DNA of 14,669 bases from Candidatus Saccharicenans sp. (GTDB lineage: Bacteria > Acidobacteriota > Aminicenantia > Aminicenantales > Saccharicenantaceae): contig JANLGB010000008.1 of NCBI GenBank assembly GCA_024653405.1, forward strand, positions 6,897 through 21,565. Direction: 5' to 3'. Below are positions 1-8,600 of this stretch, in pieces. The translations under genes and the position numbers were made by a program. Position 1 is the stretch's first letter, and each line of letters begins with the position of its first letter. The notes below the pieces were generated by a model. The model was not told the origin of the DNA and did not search any database. It was given only the letters and a program-made list of their open reading frames with translations.

Positions 1-72
1 GGCCCGGATCAGCTGGTTGAGGCTCACCGGCCGGTCACTTCTTTTTATAAATTCAACAATTTTTGTTTCCAT
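1..72 (-). CDS. N-terminus of a possible RNase R family exoribonuclease (partial)
   Basis: Only the first 24 codons are in the window; the gene runs off the left edge. The start is an ATG at 72-70, preceded by a good AAGGA ribosome site about six bases upstream. The visible peptide starts METKIVEFIKRSDRPVSLNQ. This looks like the short winged-helix region at the N-terminus of RNase R/VacB proteins: a helix, then a 'RPVSLNQL' turn into the recognition helix. That similarity is a recollection of the family pattern, and other winged-helix proteins could start the same way. It lies 40 bases after the preceding gene with no terminator between, so it is probably the next gene of the same operon. 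If it is RNase R, it would degrade structured RNA from the 3' end in the cytoplasm. Confidence 0.5.
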   Translation of the reverse strand, partial: METKIVEFIKRSDRPVSLNQLIRA

Positions 73-112
73 GATTTTTCCTTCTCTGTGCTTTATGTTA
101 TGTCTTTAATTG

Positions 113-754
113 TCAGTAATAAAACAGGGCCAGGTGGGGAATCCGGAAAAGCTGGCGCTTGTTTTTGACCACCGCGGTGCGCAGGATTTCCTGGAGCTGG
201 CTGTCGCTGCGTCCGGGGTAATCTTTCCGGATGGCGGCCAGGCCGACCTGCTTTTCTTCCTCGGGAGCGAGGTCCCATAGGATGCGGTCTAGCTCTTCGT
301 CCAGGTTCTCCAGCCGGTCCTCATCGGGCGGGTCAGCTTCCAGGCAGGTCAGAGCCTCTTCCAGAACCCGGCGAACCGGGCCCAGGTTTTCGGGCAGGCC
401 GGCCAGGCAGGCGCTGATTTCCCGACTGACCAGGTCCGCTTTCTGCTTCCGTCCAGGGGAAGGGGCTGCCTGCTGGCCTACCAGCCTTTCCTGGTGCTGG
501 GCATAAGCCTTGAGAATTTCCTTCTCGCACTGGCTCAGCGAATAAATATTTCTTTTCCTTCTTCCGGCCAGCTTCCGGGCAAAGGCTCGCTCAATGCCCT
601 CCACTATCGCCTCGAGCGGGATATGGAGTTTTTCCCACTCGGATATCAGGTCCAGGTCGCGTGGCGGCAGGAAAAAGAGAGAGGTCTGGTGCTGCAGAAA
701 AGTCCTGGCTATTTTCTGGTAGTAATCCTGGCGCCTGGTCCAGTCTTCGGCCAT
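113..754 (-). CDS. Conserved-looking protein of unknown function
   Basis: A soluble, charged protein of 213 residues counted from the ATG at 754. That ATG overlaps the coaX stop codon in a TGATG junction, a classic coupling arrangement. A TTG one codon earlier (757) is the alternative start and is better spaced from an upstream GGAG. There is no signal peptide and no membrane segment. Two blocks are visible. Residues 1-90 are helical, with a pattern rich in aromatic and Arg residues: a PPRDLDLISEW segment near residue 30, then IPLEAIVEGIERAF near 46, followed by a basic RRKRN stretch. An acidic helical block (about 125-175) has many Glu/Asp and Leu residues. I do not recognise a catalytic motif. 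Similar short proteins with an 'RDW.LI..W...GIPL..V..GI..AF' pattern occur in some Acidobacteria-like genomes, as far as I recall. The coding region is clear from frame length and coupling; the function is unknown. Confidence 0.8.
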   Translation of the reverse strand: MAEDWTRRQDYYQKIARTFLQHQTSLFFLPPRDLDLISEWEKLHIPLEAIVEGIERAFARKLAGRRKRNIYSLSQCEKEILKAYAQHQERLVGQQAAPSPGRKQKADLVSREISACLAGLPENLGPVRRVLEEALTCLEADPPDEDRLENLDEELDRILWDLAPEEEKQVGLAAIRKDYPGRSDSQLQEILRTAVVKNKRQLFRIPHLALFYY

Positions 755-1536
755 CAACTGCTTTTCTCCAAGTTCTTATTCTTCTGATAAATCAAGCGTA
801 AACCCTGGAGAACCAGGTCCGGCTCGTGCTGGTCAATCTCGGGAATATCCCCGGCCAGCAGCCCGGCCAGTCCCCCGGTGGCTATTACTTTTGGCCGGGA
901 AGCCAGCTCCCGGGAAATCTGAGAGATGATATTTCTCACCAGACCGACGTAGCCGAAGTACAGCCCGGATTGCATGCTGCTGACGGTCGTCCGGCCGATG
1001 GCAGATTTAGGCTTGCGGACCTCAATCCGGGGCAGCCTGGCAGTTCTGAGAAACAGGGCTTCGGCCGAGATCTGAATTCCGGGGGCAATGGCCCCTCCCA
1101 GATATTCACCGCGTTCGGAGATGACATCAAAGGTGGTAGCGGTGCCGAAATCCACCACCAGGCAGGGGCCGCCGTATTTTTCGAAAGCGGCGCAGGCTAC
1201 CACTATCCGGTCGGAGCCGACCTCAGCCGGGTTCTCGTAAAGAATTGGAATCCCGGTTTTGATACCGGGTCCGACCACCAGGGGTTTGACCCGAAAAAAT
1301 TTTTCGCAGGCCACCTGGAAAACCGGCGTCAGTGGCGGTACCACCGAGGAGATGATGGCACCCTTTATTTTCTGGACGGTCAAGCGGCTATGGGCCAGCA
1401 GGCCGCTCAATATGAACCCGTACTCATCGGCCGTTTTTTCCCGGTCACTCTTTATTCTCCAGTCGGCCAGGAGTTTCTTCCCCTGAAAGAGACCAACCCC
1501 GGTGGTGGTATTGCCGATATCAAACACGATTAACAT
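754..1536 (-). CDS. coaX: Type III pantothenate kinase
   Basis: CoaX phosphorylates pantothenate to 4'-phosphopantothenate, the first committed step of coenzyme A synthesis, in the cytoplasm. At 260 residues it has the usual family length. The ASKHA-fold signatures are in place. An N-terminal phosphate loop with D6 and G8-N9-T10 is followed by GSDR at 107-110 (D109 is expected to be the catalytic base), DFGTATT at 129-135 (D129 is expected to bind the monovalent cation) and GGAIAPG at 147-153. An ATGG loop sits near 219-222. The ATG start at 1536 has an AGGAG site six bases upstream. birA ends 20 bases before it and the next gene overlaps its stop, so all three are probably co-transcribed. 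CoaX enzymes are known to resist CoA feedback and usually need K+ or NH4+; that is family knowledge, not visible here. Confidence 0.97.
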   Translation of the reverse strand: MLIVFDIGNTTTGVGLFQGKKLLADWRIKSDREKTADEYGFILSGLLAHSRLTVQKIKGAIISSVVPPLTPVFQVACEKFFRVKPLVVGPGIKTGIPILYENPAEVGSDRIVVACAAFEKYGGPCLVVDFGTATTFDVISERGEYLGGAIAPGIQISAEALFLRTARLPRIEVRKPKSAIGRTTVSSMQSGLYFGYVGLVRNIISQISRELASRPKVIATGGLAGLLAGDIPEIDQHEPDLVLQGLRLIYQKNKNLEKSS

Positions 1537-1556
1537 GGGCTTCTCCTGCTGTCGGT

Positions 1557-2321
1557 TTATGATAAAACCCTGATTATTTCTGAGGCATGAAAAATTCTGG
1601 TCTCGGGACCGACCCTCAATTTAAGTCCGCCCCGCTCATCCAGTCCACAAAACTCACCCTCCAGCTCTCCTTCCAAAGTCCTCAGGAGGAGACGCTGGCC
1701 GCGATGGAATGATAATCTCCCTTCGAAGTTTTCTAAGATGGAATCTTTCTGCCCTTTTTCCAGCTTATTATACCAGACTTGAAGCCTGGAACCAAGTTGG
1801 GCTAAAAGCAGGTCCCGGCTCCAGCTTTTTCCGGTAATCAGGTAAAGCGAGGTGGCCAGCCCGGATATTTCGGGCGGGAAATCAGCCTGGCGGTGATTCA
1901 GGTTAAGGCCGATTCCAGCCACTACCCAGTCCGCGTGTCGCCCGGAGCTGCCGGCTTCGCACAGGATGCCACCGATCTTTTTATTGTGGTGGACCAGGTC
2001 GTTAGGCCACTTCAGCTTGACTCTAACCCCTGATAATTCCTCCATGGCCTCGGCCGCGGCCAGACCGGCTGCAGCCGGGAGCAGGTTGAGGCTGGCTGTG
2101 GTCGGGCGAAGGAGAAAGGAAACATACAGGCCCTTGCCCCTGGCCGAATGCCAGCTCCGGCCTTTTGTTCCGCGCCCCGCAATCTGTTCGCCGGCTACCA
2201 CCGCCGTCCCTTCGGGAAAATTAAGTTCAGCCAGGCGCCGGGCAAAATCCATGGTGGAAAAAGCCAGGGAAAAAATAAACAGAGGCTTCCCGAAGCGAAA
2301 AGTATCCAATAGGACTGGCAT
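1557..2321 (-). CDS. birA: Biotin--[acetyl-CoA-carboxylase] ligase, single-domain form
   Basis: BirA activates biotin as biotinyl-5'-AMP and attaches it to the biotin carrier domain of acetyl-CoA carboxylase and related enzymes. The protein has 254 residues and the catalytic core motifs are clear: GRGTKGRSW at 49-57 (biotinyl-AMP loop), KWPND at 104-108 with the conserved Lys, GGILCE at 117-122, GIGLNLN at 136-142, and a C-terminal SH3-like domain from about 205. It has no N-terminal winged helix, so it is a group I enzyme and should not act as the biotin operon repressor. The start needs care. ATG 2321 has no Shine-Dalgarno sequence and is preceded by the palindrome at 2323-2336, yet the N-terminal residues align with the family (FSTMDFARRLAE near 21-32), so the true start cannot be far off. 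It starts 19 bases after valS and is probably translated by coupling to it. Confidence 0.96.
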   Translation of the reverse strand: MPVLLDTFRFGKPLFIFSLAFSTMDFARRLAELNFPEGTAVVAGEQIAGRGTKGRSWHSARGKGLYVSFLLRPTTASLNLLPAAAGLAAAEAMEELSGVRVKLKWPNDLVHHNKKIGGILCEAGSSGRHADWVVAGIGLNLNHRQADFPPEISGLATSLYLITGKSWSRDLLLAQLGSRLQVWYNKLEKGQKDSILENFEGRLSFHRGQRLLLRTLEGELEGEFCGLDERGGLKLRVGPETRIFHASEIIRVLS

Positions 2322-2322
2322 C

Positions 2323-2336
2323 TTAACCCGGGTTAA
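2323..2336. repeat. Perfect 14-base palindrome upstream of birA
   Basis: TTAACCCGGGTTAA reads the same on both strands. It fills most of the 19-base gap between the valS stop and the birA ATG, and ends one base before that start codon, where a ribosome site should be. It could be a protein-binding site or the remnant of a small hairpin; with no loop it cannot form a stable RNA hairpin without opening its central bases. A chance occurrence is possible. Confidence 0.6.
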
Positions 2337-2340
2337 AAAA

Positions 2341-4971
2341 TCAGGCTCCGGCCAGTTCCTGCCGGCTTTTCTCCAGGGCGCTCTGTTTGAGGCGGAGTTC
2401 GGCCAGCCTCTGCTGGTGCTCTGCCACCACTGCGGCCGGAGCTTTAGCCAGGAAATCGGGATTCTGCAGTCGTACTTCGAGCTTGCTGATATCCTCTTTG
2501 AGCCTGTTCAGCTCTTTTTCCAGCCTTTCTTTTTCGGCAGCCAGGTCAATGGCCCTGGCCACAAGCAGGCCTATTTCAGTCGTCCCGGCCAGGCCTTTGA
2601 GCAAGGTTTTATCCGGGGGCAGGGCCTCCACGTATTCAATATTTTCCACCCCGGCCAGAAGCTTGATAGCCGCCTCGTAGGGTTGAGCCACGGCCCGGCT
2701 GTGGCGGCCACCGGCAATCCAGAGGTTAACTTTTTCCTTGACCGGTATCCGGTTTTCAGCCCGGATGGTTCGCACCTCGGAAATTATTTCCTGCAGGAAC
2801 TTCATGGTAACTTCAGCTCCTTCATCCAGCCAGCTCTCGGGAAATTGGGGCCAGTCCGCTTCCAGCAGCGAGCGGCCGCTGCCTGGAAGGTGGTGCCAGA
2901 TTTCTTCGGTGATGAAGGGCATGAAGGGGTGAAGCAGGCGCATGATTTTTTCCAGCGTCTCTTCCATCACCGCCTGGGTGTTTTTATCTCCCTGGCGCAA
3001 TTCGGGCTTGATGAATTCGATGTACCAGTCGCAGAATTCATGCCAGATGAAATGGTAGATGATTTCGGAAGCTTCGTAGAATTTGTATTCTTTAAGGGAA
3101 GCATTCAACTGCCGGCTGACCCGGGCCAGGCGGCTCCTGATCCAGCAGTTGGGTAGACTGAGCTTCTCCGGCTCGACCTCAACGGTTTCTTCAGCCAGGT
3201 TCATCAGGACGAAGCGGGAAGCGTTCCAGATCTTGTTGGCGAAGGCCCGGTACCCGGCCATCCGGTCTTCCGACAGAGCGATATCCATGCCGGGCACGGC
3301 CAGCGAGGACAGAGTGAAACGCAGGGCGTCGGTGCCGTACTTTTCTATCATTTCCAGCGGGTCGATGATGTTGCCCTCGGATTTGCTCATTTTCCGACGT
3401 TTCATGTCCCGGACCAGGCCGTTTATGAAGACCTCGCGGAAGGGGATGTCCTTCATGAATTTTAAGCCCATCATGATCATCCTGGCCACCCAAAAAAAGA
3501 TGATGTCAAAGCCGGTGGCCATAAGGTCGGTGGGGTAGAAAACCTTCAGGTCCTCGGTCTGCTCCGGCCAGCCCAGGGTGGCAAAGGGCCAGAGGGCGGA
3601 AGAAAACCAGGTGTCCAGGACATCTTCATCCTGGCGGACCGGGCCGCCGCATTTTTCACAGGCGGCTGGTTCCTCCATTTCCACCATCAGGTGCTGGCAG
3701 TTCTGGCAGTAATAGGCCGGGAGGCGATGTCCCCACCACAGCTGCCGCGAGATACACCAGTCATGAATCTTGTACATCCACTCGAAATAGGTCCTGGTCC
3801 AGTTTTCCGGGATGAAAACGATCTTTTTCTCTTCCACCACTTTGATGGCTTCTCGGGCCAGCGGTTCGATCCGGACAAACCATTGCCAGGACAGATGGGG
3901 CTCGATAACCGTTTTGCAGCGGTAGCAGTGGCCGACAGCATGGGTATAGTTCTCAGTCTTGACCAGGAGTCCCAGCTCCTGGAGTTTTTCTACCACCTTC
4001 TCACGGCAGGCGAACCGGTCAAGCCCCTGGAACTCCCGTCCGGCAGCCTCGGTCATCTTCCCGCTGCCGTCGATGACGATGACTTGTTCCAGGCCGTGTT
4101 TCTTGCCCAGCTCAAAGTCAACCGGGTCGTGAGCCGGGGTTACTTTGACTGCTCCGGTGCCGAAGTCTTTCTCTACCCGCTCGTCGGTGATGACCGGGAT
4201 TAGCCGGTTCTGCAGCGGCAGGAGAACCTGTTTCCCGTGGCATTTCCGGTAGCGCTCATCATCGGGATGGACGGCCACGGCCGTATCCCCCAGCATGGTT
4301 TCCGGCCTGGTGGTGGCCACCACGATTCCCTCATCGCTGCCGGGCAGCGGATACTTGATGTACCAGAGCTTTCCCTGAAGTTCTTTATGCTCTATCTCTA
4401 TATCTGACAGAACAGTCTGGCACCGGGGGCAGCGGTTGACCAGATAATAGTCACGGTAAATCAGTCCTTCCCGGTACAGTGAAACGAAAACGTATTTGAC
4501 CGCCCGGGAAAAGCCCTCGTCCATGGTGAACCTTTCCCGTGACCAGTCAAGAGAGCAACCCAGTCGTTTCAATTGATCGATGATTACCCCGCCATATTTT
4601 TTCTTCCATTCCCAGGCCACCTTCAGGAATTCTTCGCGCCCGATTTTTTCCCGGCTAAGTCCTTTTTCGGCCAGGCTCTGTTCAATCACGTTATGCACGG
4701 CGATCGAGGCGTGGTCGGTCCCCGGGAGCCACATGGTATTGTAGCCCTGCATTCTCTTCCAGCGGACGATGATATCGGGCAGGGTGAAGCAGAGGGCGTG
4801 GCCCATGTGCAGAACACCAGTGACGTTGGGTGGCGGCAGAACCATGGAAAATTTCGGGCGGGGGGAGTGGACATCGGCCACGAATAATTTTTCTTCCAGC
4901 CAGAACTTGGACCATCTGGCTTCCACCGGTTTGGGGTCGTAGACTTTCTCCAGCAGTTTCTTTTGTCTCAT
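2341..4971 (-). CDS. valS: Valine--tRNA ligase
   Basis: ValS charges tRNA-Val with valine and edits mischarged threonine. It is 876 residues long, normal for the family. The class I signatures are present: HMGH at 55-58 (the HIGH motif) and KMSKS at 527-531. The CP1 editing domain contains TTRPETMLGDTAV at about 220-232. Cysteine pairs occur at C181/C184 and C349/C352. A zinc-ribbon-like set, C422/C425/C438/C441, lies before DVLDTWFSSALWPF at about 450. The C-terminus (about 808-876) is a charged coiled coil rich in Glu, Lys and Leu, the arm that contacts tRNA in ValS and separates it from IleRS and LeuRS. The ATG at 4971 overlaps the stop of the upstream pseudo-receiver gene as ATGA, so the two are translationally coupled. 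An AAAGG lies upstream. I see no T-box leader; the promoter is the one at 5640-5668. Confidence 0.98.
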   Translation of the reverse strand: MRQKKLLEKVYDPKPVEARWSKFWLEEKLFVADVHSPRPKFSMVLPPPNVTGVLHMGHALCFTLPDIIVRWKRMQGYNTMWLPGTDHASIAVHNVIEQSLAEKGLSREKIGREEFLKVAWEWKKKYGGVIIDQLKRLGCSLDWSRERFTMDEGFSRAVKYVFVSLYREGLIYRDYYLVNRCPRCQTVLSDIEIEHKELQGKLWYIKYPLPGSDEGIVVATTRPETMLGDTAVAVHPDDERYRKCHGKQVLLPLQNRLIPVITDERVEKDFGTGAVKVTPAHDPVDFELGKKHGLEQVIVIDGSGKMTEAAGREFQGLDRFACREKVVEKLQELGLLVKTENYTHAVGHCYRCKTVIEPHLSWQWFVRIEPLAREAIKVVEEKKIVFIPENWTRTYFEWMYKIHDWCISRQLWWGHRLPAYYCQNCQHLMVEMEEPAACEKCGGPVRQDEDVLDTWFSSALWPFATLGWPEQTEDLKVFYPTDLMATGFDIIFFWVARMIMMGLKFMKDIPFREVFINGLVRDMKRRKMSKSEGNIIDPLEMIEKYGTDALRFTLSSLAVPGMDIALSEDRMAGYRAFANKIWNASRFVLMNLAEETVEVEPEKLSLPNCWIRSRLARVSRQLNASLKEYKFYEASEIIYHFIWHEFCDWYIEFIKPELRQGDKNTQAVMEETLEKIMRLLHPFMPFITEEIWHHLPGSGRSLLEADWPQFPESWLDEGAEVTMKFLQEIISEVRTIRAENRIPVKEKVNLWIAGGRHSRAVAQPYEAAIKLLAGVENIEYVEALPPDKTLLKGLAGTTEIGLLVARAIDLAAEKERLEKELNRLKEDISKLEVRLQNPDFLAKAPAAVVAEHQQRLAELRLKQSALEKSRQELAGA

Positions 4972-5591
4972 GGTCTAACCTTTTTCTGGGTCTCTTTATC
5001 GCTGTCCTGGCTTCCGCCGAATTCGCCAGTTGTCCCGGTCGTCCGGGCCTCAGCCTGGAGGCTGGCCCGCAGCCTTTTTTCCAGTTCCCTTTCCGCTTCC
5101 AGCACTTCCTGTTGAATGAAATGCCGCAGTTCCCTGAGCAGAGCCGGGCTGGCCAGGGTCCCGGGGGTCGGGGTGGTGGCCGTTGGAGTCTCCGGCAATT
5201 CTTCCGGCAGGGTATCGGGCACCCGTCTTTTCTCCACGGCCTCCCTGACGGCTTGGGCCAGGCTCTCTGAATAGAAGGGTTTAAGGAAAACTTTCTCCGG
5301 CTTGAGCCATTGCCAGTAATCCCGCGGCAGGGGTTCGAATGTCCCGGCTATCAGGAAAACCGGAAGGCGGCTGCCGGCGGTGAGCCTGCCCTGGAACGAG
5401 GGCAGGTTCTCGGCGCCTTCCAGGAGGGAAGAGCCCAGGATCGGAGCTTCCGGGTTGATGGTCTCCAGCAGCTGGTTCAGCTCATCCAGGCTGCCGGCCA
5501 GGTGCAGCCTGAAATTTTCCTCGGGAAAGACGGACTGGCAGAGCTTGCGGATGACTGGGCTGCTGTCGGCCACTATCAGATTGTATGCCAC
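4968..5591 (-). CDS. Response-regulator receiver-like protein lacking the phosphoacceptor Asp
   Basis: A 207-residue protein whose first about 120 residues follow the CheY-like receiver pattern: a first strand ending in VADSS (D9), a helix starting at PVIRKLCQSVF, an AGT at 82-84, and VFLKPF with the conserved Lys at 104. The phosphoacceptor position, expected near residue 53 at the end of strand three, reads ILGSSLLEG and has no Asp. The usual second acidic residue of strand one is also Ser (S10). It is therefore probably a pseudo-receiver that is not phosphorylated in the normal way. A Pro/Thr-rich linker (about 124-145) leads to an amphipathic helix (LLRELRHFIQQEVLEAEREL, 151-170) and a disordered polar tail. 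There is no DNA-binding domain. The start is GTG at 5591 with GAGG six bases upstream. It is the first gene after the promoter at 5640-5668 and overlaps valS by ATGA. The role is unknown; protein-protein signalling or scaffolding is the likeliest guess. Confidence 0.82.
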   Translation of the reverse strand: MAYNLIVADSSPVIRKLCQSVFPEENFRLHLAGSLDELNQLLETINPEAPILGSSLLEGAENLPSFQGRLTAGSRLPVFLIAGTFEPLPRDYWQWLKPEKVFLKPFYSESLAQAVREAVEKRRVPDTLPEELPETPTATTPTPGTLASPALLRELRHFIQQEVLEAERELEKRLRASLQAEARTTGTTGEFGGSQDSDKETQKKVRP

Positions 5592-5639
5592 TTTAATCCT
5601 CGGTCCACGGGTTTTAAACCAGTTGAAAACAGGTAATTT

Positions 5640-5668
5640 AATCTACCTTTTTAGACTTTTTCTGTCAA
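5640..5668 (-). promoter_or_regulatory. Sigma70-type promoter for the pseudo-receiver-valS-birA-coaX operon
   Basis: On the minus strand TTGACA (5668-5663) is followed by a 17-base spacer and TAGATT (5645-5640). The -35 box is a perfect match to consensus; the -10 box matches four of six bases of TATAAT. Transcription should start near 5633, giving a leader of about 40 bases before the GTG at 5591. The box lies 10 bases after the dnaE stop codon, and no clear terminator separates them, so read-through from dnaE is also possible. Confidence 0.72.
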
Positions 5669-5678
5669 TCAGGGCAGG

Positions 5679-8600
5679 TTAATATTCGACCAGGACCGAG
5701 CCCGGCCCGAACAACTCTTCCATTCTCTCCAGAAATTCTTCCGCCGGCCTAACACCCTGGGCCTCAGCCGACTGGACCAGGCAGCAGGTGGAGGTGTTTT
5801 CCAGCTGGAGGTAAAGGGGGCAGTCCCCGGTGAATGATACCAGGAGGCTTTTCATCCTGGTGATGGTCCTGTCATCCAGAGAATCCACCGGTATCCTGAT
5901 GATGGTTTTCCGGGCCAGCTTTTCCAGGGCTTCGGCCAGGGGCATGAGTTGCGAAACGATTATCTTCCGGGCTTCAAAACTATCCGCGGCCATCCTTCCC
6001 TTCAACCAGACCAGCTGGCCCTCTCTCAGGTAAATGTTAAATTTGTTGTAAGCCTCGGGGAAGACAGTGATGTCCACCTGCCCGGTCAGGTCTTCCAGGA
6101 CGAAAGTGGCCATCCGCTCTTCCTTCCTTGTCTTCAGCAGCTTGACGGAGATGATGATGCCGCACAACCGGACTTCGCGGTCGAAATCCTCTTCCGGGTC
6201 CAGGGCTTCCACCGAGTGACTGATCAGCTGGGCCAGGCGCTGGCGGTAGCGGGCCAGGGGATGGCTGGAAAGGTAAGTGCCCAGGACTTCTTTTTCGTAG
6301 GCCAGCAGGGTCGCCTCATCCCATTCGTTCCTGGACAGGATTTCCTGGGGCAGGTCAGGACGCCGGATATAATCCTCGCCGAAAAGGGAAACCGTTTTTT
6401 CTTCCCGCGCCTTCTGCCTCTGGTGCCCGTATTCCAGAAGAACGTCTATGAGTTCAAAAAGCGGCGACCGCTTCCAGCCCAAAGAATCCAGGGCTCCGGC
6501 CTTGATCAGGCTTTCCAGAGCCTTGCGATTCAGGAGGCGGGAGTCGTATTCATCAAATAGGTCAAAGAGATCCTTGAAGCCACCCTTTTTCTGCCGCAGG
6601 GCAATCAATTCCTGGATGGTGTTCTCCCCAACATTCTTGATGGCTGACAGTCCCATCCTGATGTTCTGGCCTTCGACGGTGAAGCTGTAGTGGCTGGAAT
6701 TTATATCCGGGGGCAAGACTTTTATGCCCAGTTCCCGGCATTCGTTGAGGTATTTAACCATCTGGGAGGTATCGCCTTTTTCAGCCTCGGAGGTCAGCAG
6801 GGCAGCCAGAAAATGTACCGGGTAATGAGCTTTTAAATAGGCTGTCTGGTAAGCCAGGTAGGCATAGGCCGCGCTGTGGGACTTGTTGAAACCGTATTCG
6901 GCAAACTGGGCGATCTGGTCAAAGATCTTATCGGCCTTAGATTGGTGAATACCTTTTTTCTTGGCTCCCTGAACGAAACGCTCCCGCTGGGCCTTCATGA
7001 TTTCTTTAACTTTTTTGCCCATGGCTTTACGCAGGACATCCGCTTCGGCCATGGTAAAACCGGCCAGGTCGGTGGCGATTCTCATCACCTGTTCCTGGTA
7101 GACAATGATGCCGCGGGTTTCCTTAAGAATGGGCTCCAGTTGCGGGACTTCGTAGGAAATTCTTTCTGGGTGGTGTTTCCGCTGGACGAATTCGGCCGTC
7201 ATGCCGCTCTTGAGCGGGCCCGGCCGGTAGAGGGCATTCAGGGCAATCAGGTCGCGGAATTCTTCCGGTTTGAAGCTACGCAGCTGGTCCTTCATGCCGT
7301 AGCTTTCAAACTGGAAAACTCCATTGGTGCGGCCCTGCTGGAAGACTTCAAAGGTGGCCGGGTCATCCAGTGGTATTTTGTCCAGGTCGATTCGCTGGCC
7401 GGTGTCTTTTTCTATCAGGTCCAGGGCGTCGGTGATGACCGTCAGGTTGCGCAGGCCCAGCAGGTCCATTTTGAGCAAGCCAATAGCTTCCACGTCGCCC
7501 ATCGGGAACTGGGTGATGACTTCACCTTTATTTGATTGATAGAGGGGGATGAATTCCACCAAGGGACGCGGGGTGATCACGATGCCGGCAGCGTGGATGG
7601 AGGGATGCCGCACTTGTCCTTCGAGCTTTCGGGCCACTTCCAGCAGCCGGGCTATCCGTTCGTTTTTCTGGTACAGTTCCTTTAATTCCGGAACGCTCTT
7701 CAGAGCGCCCTCAATGCTGGTATCCGGACCCTGGGTGGGGATCATCTTGGCCACCCGGTCGACTTCGTTCAGGGGAATTTCCATCACCCGGCCGACATCT
7801 CGGATGGCCTGGCGGGCGGCCATGGTGCCAAAGGTGATGATCTGGCAAACATTTTCTTGGCCGTATTTTTCCGTCACGTAATCTATGACTTCCTGGCGAC
7901 GGCGGCCGCAGAAATCAATGTCGATATCGGGCAGGCTGATGCGGTCGGGGTTCAGGAACCGCTCGAAGAGCAGGTCGTACTCGATGGGGTCGATCTGGGT
8001 GATACCCAGGCAATAGGCGATCAGGCTGCCGGCAGCCGAGCCTCGGCCTGGGCCGACCGGGATGTTGCGCTGCCGGGCGGCGCTGATCAGGTCCCAGACC
8101 ACCAGGAAGTAACCTTCAAAGCCCATCTGCTCGATGAGCTTAATTTCCCTTTCCAGGCGATGCTGGTATTCTTCCAGGGTATGGGGATTGAGACCACGGT
8201 TGATTTTTTCCTGGATACCAGGCAGGCGCTGTTCAAAACCTCGCCGGACCACCTCTTCGAAATAATCACGCAGGTTCTGGTGTCCCGGGGCCTGGAAATT
8301 CGGCAGGAAATGCCCCGACAGGGGGAACTCAAAATTGCAGCGGGCCGCCAGGTGGCGGGTATTGCTTAGGGCTTCGGGGTAGTCCCGGAACAGCTCCCGC
8401 ATCTCGGCCGTGGACTTCAGGTAGAACTGGTCGGACGAAAAATGCATGCGGTCGGTATCAGACAGTTTCTTCCCGGTCTGGATGCACAGCAGGATGTCCT
8501 GGATTTGGGCGTCTTCCTGTTTCAGGAAATGGACATCATTGGTGGCCACCAGCGGCAGGCCCAGCTTTTTCGACAGGGCCGCTATTCCGGGAATAATATT

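Noticed and set aside
826..1533. A 235-codon plus-strand open frame opposite coaX
   Set aside because: It mirrors coaX almost exactly and its product is Gly/Gln/Pro-rich without motifs; it is a shadow of the true gene.
1966..3156. A 396-codon open frame on the plus strand
   Set aside because: It runs antisense to birA and valS, both certain genes. Its product is low-complexity in places (Pro/Ala/Arg, then Phe-rich) and has no recognisable domain. The length follows from the codon bias of the opposite strand.
5592..5678. A T-box leader for valS
   Set aside because: The leader from the predicted start is only about 40 bases, far too short for a T-box, and no T-box sequence is seen.
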